64,000 bases of DNA from Mytilus galloprovincialis (taxonomy: Eukaryota; Mollusca; Bivalvia; Mytilida; Mytilidae). The notes beneath the pieces were generated by a model. The model was given only the letters and a program-made list of their open reading frames with translations, ran no database searches and was not told the origin of the DNA. Made by a program: the position numbers and the translations under genes. The stretch covers positions 62,845,865-62,909,864 of the forward strand of contig NC_134843.1 of assembly GCF_965363235.1 (NCBI RefSeq), given 5' to 3'. The number at the start of each line of letters is the position of its first letter. The stretch's first letter is position 1. Of the stretch, positions 33,749 to 45,700 are shown in pieces.

Positions 33749-36700
33749 CAACGTGATAGCAATATACGACGAAAATTTTTTCAAATTTTGCGGTCTTATA
33801 AAAACCAAGAAAAAAGCTTATTTGGGACCTTTTTTTGGCCCCTAATTCCTAAACTGTTGGGACTAAAACTCCCAAAATCAATCCCAACCTTCCTTTTGTG
33901 GTCATAGACCTTATTTTATAATTTCATAGATTTGTGTTTACTTGTACTAAAGTTATTGTGCGAAAACCAAGAAAAATGCTTATTTGGACCCTTTTTGGCC
34001 CCTAATTCCTAAACTGTTAGGACCAAAACACCCAAAATCAATCCCAACCTTCCTTTTATGGTCATAAACCTTGTGTTTAAATTTCACAGATTTCTATTTA
34101 CTTTTACTAAAGACGGATAATCCCTTATTTATTCCATGATTACCAAATATCATATATGACTTTATAGATTTGTAAAAGAGTGTTCACAACCTCAATCACC
34201 AACAATCACCCTGTGACCCTCCATTCAGTGAATACTAAGTAAATAAACTTATTCTAAAAGGTTAACAATTCAACCCTGTAATTAGATTTTTGAATATTGT
34301 TTTTACTGGTATCTATATGGATTTAGTTTTTCTTGTTTGAATTGTTTGACATTTGTCATTTCGAACTCTTTTAAAGCTGACTATGCAGTATGGGCTTTGA
34401 TCATTGTTGAAGACCGTAATGTGACCTATAGTTGCTAATTTCTGTGTCATTTGGTCTCTTGTGAAGAGTTGTCTCATTGGCAATCACACCATATCTTCTT
34501 TTTTATCTAGAAGAATATTTCATAATCGAATTAGCTTGTGTCTTTAGTACCTGATCCTTGATTGCCAAAAGGATCCCTTCAACAGTTGTAAACTTTCCAC
34601 CTAATGTTCCCATGCCTGTAGAAAAGTCTAGTTCAGGAATGGATAGAGAAGCAGTCTCACTCTGAAAAATAAGTGATGTCGGCATTACATTTTTTACCAA
34701 CATTAGGATGTATCAAACAAAACATTGCATTTAAATAAAGCTATTTAGCAAGTGGTAATTTCCTACTACTGTTATACACTGGTAAATGGTTAATTTGTGC
34801 GTCAAATAAGATTGCACAGTTCTTTGACAAAAAATAATTACAAAATAGAAATTTGATAACTGAATTCAGATTAACAACTTAATGTAAATCAATGAAATGC
34901 ATATATGTGTATTATAGGCTGGTTTGGCCTTCTTTTTTTATTATTAAAAACTGTTAAAATCCCCTGAACAAATTCTTGCAGAGAATAAAATGAGCCAAAA
35001 TGAAAGGAGAACGGACTGCCAGATAAAAATTGCACTGTGAATGATGTATATCATCTACTCAGTGTGGAGAGATAACTTTCAAAGAGGAGAGGTGGACTTT
35101 AATAAATAATACAAATTATGAAACCTTATATTTAGATGCAAATGTACCAGCTAAGGGCCGATTTTGGCCTCAAATTTCAGGTTCATCTAACGAAAGTTTT
35201 GGAAACTTTTTAAACATTGAGTGTTTATTGCAATTGATTCGATAAGTTTATGTGAAAGATTTTAACTGATTTAGTCATTAAAAACGCTTTGATTGAAGCT
35301 TGAATATGAAAAATCTATAAAATATGCCAAAAACATCTCTTTTCAGATGGTTTTGTCAAAAATGAAAGTGGCTGCATCCGTGTTCATCCTCACCCTTTAT
35401 ATATGTTATGTATTATCATCAAATACAACTTACATTTCAATATTATGAATGACCACAAATGTAGTCACTTTCATTTAAGACTGAAACCGTCTAAAATTTA
35501 ATTAAAATTCTAAAATTGTGCAGATTTCAGTACTTTAGCATGACTTAATGATGTTAGTACCCGATATATGTGCATTGTATTGTCAAAAACAGCCCATATT
35601 TATGTAGAAGAAGCATTCTACTTTCAAATAAATAGCCGAAAGATTACATTTTCACAATTTTGTAAAACTGCTATATTTTGGGGCCAAAAAGGGGTCTTAC
35701 TGAACCTACTCCTTTGTAATAAAAGGGAATGCATGGGTGGATATAAGGGGTCCTGTCCAGGGCTTCCAAAACGGTCATTATTCCGGTCATTTGTATAATG
35801 TCCGGTAAAAGTCCGGCTGGGCAAAGCATGAAACGGTCATATACTTTTTAGTATTCAAGGCTTTTTCGGTCATTTTTACATAATTCACGATCTTTTTGAC
35901 CCAACCTTTTGCCTTTAACATCAACACATTTCCGGTCATAAATGTGACAAGATGATTAATTATTATCAAAACAACACCTACTTCAATACTTTCTAAATTT
36001 AATCAAGGCTAATTAGTAGTTGGACAGCTGAAATCTACCTGTTCAGGTGACAGGTGAACTATGTTCAGTAAAATTGATTGGTTTATTCACAATTATTTTC
36101 TTACATTTCAGAGGTTTTTATCTAATTGATTTAGTCCAAAAGATTAAAATTATTAGAAATTAGTATATTAATATGATTTGATGAAAAATTTAAAAAGGTT
36201 TTAAATAAAAAAAATCGTCAGAACTACATCGTATGAACTAGAACACATGTGCGCATGTGCACAGGTGGGAAATTAAATAATGCATCCTACATTTCTTTAA
36301 AAATGCTGAAATTATCAATGAGACCTGTATCTAACGTTCAAATCAAGTATTTTGTTGAAGAAATAACGTGGAAAGAGCTTCTTCTCTCAGTCGTGCTTTG
36401 TAAAACGTACACGGATTTTACGTATCCGTTTATGGTCCATGTTTTACCATTGTCAAGTCAACTTCCGGTTGAAAACGAAAGTAAAGTTTTTGACAATGTC
36501 ATTTTGCACAAATAAAAAGTCTACGGCAGATATGAGCACGCTGATGTGCACACTTTGAATGATGCACTGCCAATTTAACAGTAACATCCTAACATCAAAT
36601 TCATATCATATCAAAGTAAAGTTTAAGATCGTTTTTTTTTTTAATGTAATGTCAATCATTGGAATGGCCATCTGATTACCATAACTGCCATTTGTGATTA

Positions 36701-39700
36701 CGTCTTAAGGAATTAAAATTGGGATCAGATATGAAATGTCCGGCTGGCTCAAATATTTTTTGGAAGCCTTGGTCCTGTCCTGTAGTATAAACCATAATGT
36801 ATTCTTAGCTTATCATTTAGAAGTGTTTGATATAATTTATGATACCTTCAGAACATCTCTGTTCATATCAGAAACATCATTGATCTTCAGGGTGATTTTC
36901 TTTCCTTTTGGTTCAATCCCTGAGCCACCTTTGACCTCATTGTCACGATGTCCACATTTATCACAGTTTGTAGCCATAATGATTACTTCTTTAAAATGAG
37001 GAATGTCTACAGTTTGTTAAGAAAATATAATGAATTTTAAACAATATCATTGCTTGATTATACAAGATAAAAAATAAATATTGATGCCACTGCTGGTGGA
37101 TGTTTTGTCCCCGAGGGTATCACCAGCCCAGTAGTCAGCACGTCCATGTTGACATGAATACATGGAATACCAGTATCAATTATTTGGTCACTTTTATAAA
37201 TTAACTGTTTGAAAAGTATGAATGATTTGAAATATAAAAAGGATTTTCTTATCCCAGGCATAGATTACCTTAGCCATATTTGGAAACAAATGTTTGGAAT
37301 TTTGGGTCCTCTATGCTCTCCCAATTTTATACTTGTTTGGCTTTCTATTTAGATCTGAGTGTCTCTGATTAGTCTTTAAATACATGTATGAAGGCAAAAC
37401 ACGCATCTGGTGTATCAAATTATAAGCCTGGTACCTTTGATAACTATATATATATAATAATGTTGCAGTCGATGCATTTAAAGATAAGAAACTATTCTGA
37501 CATGCAACTATGACCTATGAAGTTTAGCTTCTGAAACTTTTGTTGAACAATATGTTTAATTTATTTCAAATTATGAATTTTCAAATACTGTAGAGAATAA
37601 TTCTATGATCAAGGATACCAACTACTTTCATGTTAGTTGAACAGATGTCATTACAATTCGGACAATTGGTCTCGAAAGTAGCAACCTGAAAATAAAAGTA
37701 TACATATTATTGATTCGTCTTAATACCTAATAATCACACAAGTCTTCATTCCATTGGGAAAATTAAGTAACTAGCTTTTTGAATTGACAATCTTAAATTA
37801 AATGCACATTAGCATATTAAAAATATTTTTAATTTTCCAACAATGCATCTACAAGAATTGAAAAATACAAACAGAAGATATGACCACCAACCGGTACTCT
37901 GTGAACTAAATAGCTTACAAATTTTGTGAAGTGAACTCCAGAAAACACCCCTATTGGGGTGTTTAAAATACTTTACTACCCATGAGGGTGCACTGCAGGT
38001 ATACTATAAACTAACCATGAGATGTCAAGGTTGTTAAGCACATGTAAAACACGAGGGGCCTGATGGGATGTCTCATCATGATTCACAAGTTGATTTTTTT
38101 GTCAATCAAGATTCACATAAAAATTAATTTCCTTGATCACGGATCACGAAAGTATAAAAAATAAAAAAATCTGTAGAAAAACGGATCAGGATAGTGAAAA
38201 TGCGTAAATCACAAAGAACAATAATAACCCATCAGGCCCCTCAAACATGTATGTGTTAACCAATGTTGTTGCAGGTTGTTATTTCTATTTAATTTTATCA
38301 GCAGTTATGTTTTTTAAATTGTTTCAACAAAATTTGGAAATGCTTTTTAAAAGTAGTTCACCCACTTTGAACTGTTTCTTAATAAGTTGTGCTTCATTTT
38401 GTCATTTTTAAGGTACATTTCATTAGGTCCTTTACAAATAATAAAAACAGTACACATCAATAATCATACCTCTTCCTTGGCATCAAATTGTTCATTGTCT
38501 TTCATCTCTTGTTCAGAGTCCTAAAATATTATTATTGCATATTATTCTTTTATTTCATTTTTTGTGGGTGAAATTACATGACAATAGTTATATCAACATT
38601 TCTATACAATATGATCACCTGGAATGTCTTAAAAACATTGTATTGTTTACATATAATAATTTCAAAATGACTGTAAATATCAGAAAACACAAACTCACAC
38701 TAGTTAACCAAATTTTATCTTTCGAATGTTTGCTCCTCTGTTCCAAAATAACAAGCTCTTTAAAAGACTGTTATAAAATGATAGAATATGAATAAGGGAA
38801 CCTAAAATTAGAAAAACAATGACAGTTCCCTGTTCTAGTTTTGAGGTATAATCAATTGAAAATTTGGAGGCTTTGTCTCTAGATTTTTCATACATAAAAC
38901 ATTGACACCTTTTTTTTCAAAAGCTATTGGAAAAAAAACGAGGATTTTATATAATTTTCAAAAATGAATTTTAAAGGGGCACTAGCCATGCTAGCTGTCA
39001 AATTCATGGTCACCGATTTGACTCAAATTCTCATATTTGATTTATAACAATGTAAAACATTTATCCAAACTATCAAAAGTCTAAAATCACTTTCATTATT
39101 GATTGAACAGAAAAAAATCAAACTTTATATTTTTTATATATCTCGTAGCTAGTGCCCCTTTAAAACTATAGGCAATAACATTAAGAACGAAAGGAAGGCA
39201 TGGAAGGGTCAGTGGGCAATTTTGTTAATGGCACTAAATGGATAAAACTATCGAATTCCAAATTGAAAAAAAGTCAGAAGAAGTAGCAAACATCCTTAAC
39301 ATCAAATTTGAAGTGAACAGCTTTTTAAAGACTGAACAATCAATTAGAAAGTCATTTTCAATTTTAGTCAATTTTCTGACTTATCCACTATGCTTACCTG
39401 TGATAGTCCTAAAATTTCATTATCTGCTTTAGATCTGTTGTAACGTGAAATTTTAATTTGAGGATCAGTCTGAGGTGCATATGTACCATTGTTAAGAAAA
39501 ATTCAATACATTTCATATCAAACATGTTAACATACAATGACATATATATATATATATGTAAATAGTTTTATTGTTGGATTGCTGTTTGGTTGATGCATAC
39601 CCTGAAGTTCCTAATCTGTATAAGATTACCAAAATTTGTATATTTCAGTTTGAATTGTAAGTTTTCGTTTAATATAATATAATAACGTAAATTTACAAAG

Positions 39701-42700
39701 AAAACAATGTGAAGGAATTCAACTTTTATATACTCATTAACTAGATTGAAAAGTAAAATAACAAAACTGAAGGATATAAATTTTCAATATAACTGTTTCC
39801 GCTTGGATCTGTAAGAACCTGTAAATGAAATAAAATGAATTTAAACAGTATTAACCTCCCTGAAACTAAATACAAAGAAATTGTTTTAAAAAAATCCTTT
39901 TTGTTGTGGGCATGTTTAAGTACCTTGCCACGTCCACTATGTGTTTTGAACAATGTCTTTCTGCTTTGTATTGATCTAATGCGTAAAGCTTTTTTCAACT
40001 GACTTTTATAGTTTGTCCTTATGTAGTATTGTTACACCACTGTACCAGGTTAGAGGATGGTTTGATAGCCTTCAAACTAGTTAACCCTGCAACGTTCTGT
40101 ATGTGCCTGTCCCAAGTCAGGAGCCTGTAATTCAGTGGTTCATTCTTTTGCATATATATCAGACCATTAGTTTTCTTGTTTGAATAGTTTTACATTTGTC
40201 GTTTTGTGACCTTTTAAAGCTGACCCTGAGAACTGATGTTTACTCACAGTGACAGGCCATACAATGATCTATAGTTGATAATTTCTGTGTCATTTAATTT
40301 GGTCTCTAATGCAAAGTTGTCTCATTGGCAACCATACCACGTCTTCTTTTTATTATAAATAAACAGATGCCCATTGCAGATTGTATTATACCTCACACTC
40401 CCAGAGTAGGATATAATAAACGTTTTTCATGTTTTTGCAAAACTCTTCATATTTATAGTATTTATAAAATTAGCACTTTGTTGAACATTAAATTTGTGGT
40501 ACCCACAAAAACCCACAAAAAAACATGAAAATAGGTATCCCACAAATAAGAATGTATTCAAATTATTGACAAATTTTTGTTGTAGATGTCTTAATATCAT
40601 AATTACCAGATCAAACGGTTCTTTCAGTAGTAGAAGTTCATTAAGCTTAACAATGAATTCATCAATTTGAGCTGCTACTTCTGGGTGTTGTATCTATCAA
40701 ACAAAATCAGAACAATAAAATAAATTTATTTATCAGAGTTGTAAAGCTATGGTTAAATGATTTTTATAAAAACTCTAGATTTACTTTTTCATAGCTATCA
40801 ATTTTGTTGTTTAAGAAGAAAATTGTATTTTTGGGGGATTTAAAACACACAACAAAAATTCAATATGATTAATGGAAAACAATGTAGTAATGAATCAAGT
40901 AGATAGATATAGGAAGATGTGGTGTGAGTGCCAATGAGACAACTCTCCATCCAAATAACAATTTATAAAAGTAAACCATTATAGGTCAATGTTCGACCTT
41001 CAACAAGTCTTTATTTCTGTAGAAGAAAACCAATATCATTATTTCTATCATTTTGCACACCTTAACTTGTTTGTCAACCTGGAAATGTATGTCTGTACCT
41101 TTTAGTCATTTTTGTAGGTGTCTTTGGTAAGATTGCTTAAAGGAGTATATGACATACGAATGACTATATTTTACCTTTCTTAATGGTTGGTCTTGTGACA
41201 ACCCTTCTACAGCTCTCTGTACAATACCTTCAACTGTGGTCAAAACTATAAAAAAAATATAGATATTGAACATGTAAATTTCTGTATCATTGTTTATATT
41301 ACTTGTGTAAATGGAAAATTGCAAATTCAGATATTATAGTGCTTTTTTTTCAATGGGAAAATCAGTATCAGATCATTTGAATTAAAAGTACAGTATGGCC
41401 TCTCATCAATAAAGCACTTTCGAAATTATGATTTAAATTAAGTTCAATCAGACTTTGTATATGTCATGGTTAATAAGTGTTTCTTGTTTTCTTATCAGGG
41501 GTGTGGAAATGCTATGCCCGACTCGCCCGACTCGTACATTTGAACAACCGGACAAGTAATTATTTTTGTCTTGGTTGCCCGTGGACGAGTAAAAAAATAT
41601 ACAAGACAAAGTTCAAATCCAACAAAAACATAAAATTAATTTCAAAACGTATAAAGATGTTTAATTTATGTAAAAGAAACCAATGTTCAGCAAGTAAAAA
41701 CATCAATGTTCATGACGATAAATTTACATTATAAAAAGGTGGGCAAGCAAGACAAAAAGAGTCATGAGTCGAGTAGAAAACCTTAAATGCAAATGGAGGA
41801 CACAGCTAGAGTATTTAAAAAAAAGAAAGCGAGAATTTCAGACATCGTGGATATCAGATTGCCCCTGGCTATCTATGGAAATTCGGAAAATAAATTAAGT
41901 TTTTGTCCTACTTATAGATGAAATGTCAACATTATTTGTTAAATAAAAGGGACGCATTAATTGCCCATCAGGACAATGATAAATAATCAAGAAAACAAGT
42001 GTGTCAGTTGAGAGAAACACCACAAAATCATGCAATAGTTATTATTTAGTTTACATTTCTTCAATCACTGTCCTCACATTTAGTATATGTACGTATACCT
42101 ACTGGCTACAATTTTTATTCAAAAACTGCTGCAAAATTGTCCTTTACATGTCATTTCATTGGTTGGTTTGACGTTAGGTTTCTGTCCCATTGATGTCAAC
42201 CCATTTCCTACTTTCCTAATGTTTTACACATATAAACAAATATATTTCATTTATGATGCACAACAGTGCTAAGTAAGAATCATATATTAGCTAACAAGAA
42301 ATACTTCAATATTTATTGGGATCATCAGGGCAAGTAAATTTTTTTCCGGACAAGTAAAATTTTAGGTTTCACTTGCCCGGGGACAAGTGCTCACAACAAA
42401 TATTTCCACACCCCTGCTTATATAGATTAGACAGTTGGTTTTCCTGTTTGGATTGTTTTACACTAGTAATTTTTGGGGCTATTCATAGCTTGCTGTATGG
42501 TATGAGCCAAGGCTCCTTGTCGAAGGCTGTACTCTGACCTATTATTGTTTACTTTAACACATTGTGACTTGGACGGAGAGTTGTCTCATTGGCACTCATA
42601 CAACATCTTCTCATTTCTATACATACCTCCTTTGTTAGGTGGATTTTCAAACTCTAATTTAGGAATGGCTATTGTTGCTGTATTGGTCTGTACAACTTGC

Positions 42701-45700
42701 CTGTTTAAATCCTTAAAGTAAAGACAGTTCATAATAAGTAAAGTATGAACATGTCAAATATGATACTAAAATTACCATAAACAATAAAAAAAAATAACAT
42801 TTGTGATTAATTGCTACTTTCCTTTGATGTTCTTTATTTGAAAAAGACCTGATTTAATGGAGTTGATGGTGTTAGAAATAGTTAAATACATATATATTCA
42901 TGTAATAAATAAGTTGTGAACCAAAAATCAAGTATCTAAGGCCAACCTTAAAAATATGTTTGTTTGCAGTTTTCCGACTGTACCTTCAGACTGAAGGATC
43001 GTTAGGTAGGGAAAATATTTTATTTTATCAGCCAAAATACAGTTTAAACAAGCAATTACAATAAACCAATTTTCTTGTGAAGAAAAAAAAACATTTTAAA
43101 ACAACAAACACTGGACATGCTGAAAACCAACATCAAATGAACAGGCATTTTCAGATAAAAAACTTTTTAACCAAAACTGAAACTTTAACATAGTGTCATT
43201 ATCCAATTTATGACATAAAATATGGTATAATTATTAAATACTGGAACACTTATAAACAAGGAATGTCATTATGACTAGAACTGTTTTAAAGAAATATATT
43301 CAGACATGTATGCTTTTTGACTAGAATGTTTTCATGAGTAGAGTATTTTCATCAGAAAAATATAGATATTAAAGATTTATAAGACAATGTATTAAAGAGT
43401 GTATTTTTAATAAAAAAAAATAACCATTGAATCTTCCTCAATTGAAAAAAAGGCAACTTGAAAAAAAGTATTAAGACATTCGACTGTTTTCATATTTAAT
43501 TATATGTGATAAGGTTATATTTTTGCCAGGCTTTAATGAAAACCAAAGAAATCTAAAGTTTGGGGTGAAATCCATAGCACCCCATTAAAAGTAAATGGTC
43601 TGTACTAAAATGTTTTTAATGCATAAAAAAATTTGGCAGCATAGCTCCTAAGGACATGTTTTAATTGAATTCACACAGGCCACCCAGTTTGGGTATATTT
43701 AATATTGTAAGAAAGAGAATAATTGCAATGAGTGGGGCAGCTTAGGATGAGGGGGGAGTGGGGCAGCCCCCCTTATCCTAAAGGAGCATACTCATTGCAA
43801 TCGAAGATAGATTTAATATAGAGAGAGTATATTTATTTTTCAAGCTAACCATTCATTTTCCCTACATCTTTGTGTAGTTAGGGTTGTTTCTTATTGATTT
43901 GGCATGATCTATATCCATTAACATTTCAAATGAGCCCTTCCTCCGTACAGGCGTGTTTACAGATATCCATGAAGATTTAAGTCATGAAGGAGTGGTTTCA
44001 TCTTTGTCGTCTTCACAACGATTTGTAGAAAATATGCCATACTTCAAGCTGCTGTCGAATTATTTAACCACTGAAATTGGTTCCATAAAGTCAGGCTCCA
44101 CAGATTCTGTACCCGATTTGTTTGAGACAGAAGCTTTAGAAGTTCCAAAGATATTAGTTATAATACACTCATTTTTCATTTCCGCGTTTTCCATTTCCGC
44201 GTTTTAGACCCTCCCAGACAGAATGGTTATCGTGTCAGTTATGAATATCCGCTGCATCATCGTCAATGATATCATCACACATCATTACATGTGCCTGAAT
44301 CTGTATAAACAGTTTACTAATAAACTTTTTTGTTTGATATTTGTCTTAAAATTGACACGAGACGACACCGTGACTTCATGGATACTTGTTAACGTGTGCT
44401 TTATCATTAAATGGTCACATGATCGCTTGACGGGAAGCTAAGAAAAACCGAACTTGAAATACGTAATTGACCCAGACTTTAAATCATTTCCGGAAAGGAC
44501 CCAAAGTTCCGGATCGCGTCAATAGAAGAATTAAAAAAAAAATCTTCAAATTTAAAGCAATAAAATTTTCACAGTCCGGAGGATTTTCAAGGGTCGGTCG
44601 ATAAACTGCAAACAAACAATATTTTAATTTGAGCCTAAATGCATGTAGTAGGTGGATTAAGGAACAAATTTTGTCGTCACCAATCATTTTGTCAAAATTA
44701 TACCATTTGTATCTCTGTCAATGTACAAAGTCATGATGTTTATAAATTCTGTAATATGTGTTAGCAAGTGTTTCAATTTGTTCAATGTTTGTATGAGGTT
44801 TCAGATTTTAAAAATTTTCTAGCCTCAAGCATCACTGTAGAGACTTTTATTGTCAAAATACGTATCTGGTGAACATAAAATTAGTACCATGGATGTTTTT
44901 GATAGAATAACATATATATATTATATACAATATTAGGTCAATGGCAGGAAAATATAAACTTTTTTGTATGAGGCTGAGAAAATGGGGAAGGGAGAGGTTC
45001 TACCGAGCCCTGCTCCAGTTTTGGGAAGAGTACAAAAAATTTTATATTTTTATGACATTGACCTAATATTGTTGTTATATTGCAACTTAAATTAAACATT
45101 GATAGGTTTTTAAATCATAACACAAATGTCTAACTTATTTTCATCCTTTAATGGACCCCTGATTGTGGAGAGAGTGTTCCATGATGAAATTGACATTATA
45201 CAAAAATAGCTGTGTTACTATATTTAGGAAATAACACAGCTAGTTGCAGTATAAATGTATATATATATATAGCATTTATATTACAACAACTGATATGTTG
45301 TTGTAAATGTTATGGTGAAGATGGTCTAATTTAAATGTTCATTGAACTAATAGAAGTGTCTTCACCTTTCAGAAACACTAGCTCTAAACACAAATTTTTT
45401 TGCTTGACCTTATACCTTTAGGTTTTGAATGTTGACTGTATATTTGACTCCCTTGTCCTGGATCCTTCCACCAGGTTGTAGCTCTGTGTTGTGATAACCA
45501 CAATTATCACATGTAAATGAACTGACGATCACATCTTTGAAGAAAGGAATTCTGGTTAAAAATAAGCGTGTTAAACCCTGAAAATATAACAATTTAAATT
45601 AGAATCATGCATTATATTATTATATTTAACAGTTCCTATTATGTGGAGAATGTTTTGTTCTGTGTAATGTTAGAAATATGAAGTATGAACTTTAATAAAT

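Larger units (their letters stand above)
42712..45415 (-). other. ZPR1 intron 2
   Basis: A 2.7-kb intron. It holds a small foldback (43722-43801), an unexplained minus-strand frame (44060-44194) with CpG-containing upstream sequence, and a MITE (44928-45071). The rest is AT-rich. Confidence 0.8.

Noticed and set aside
33632-33907. Arginine-rich 91-codon frame
   Set aside because: The arginines come from a (GAC)n tract in a dispersed repeat.
43953-44207. 84-codon plus-strand frame
   Set aside because: No domain, antisense to ZPR1 within an intron, and ends in a small direct repeat.
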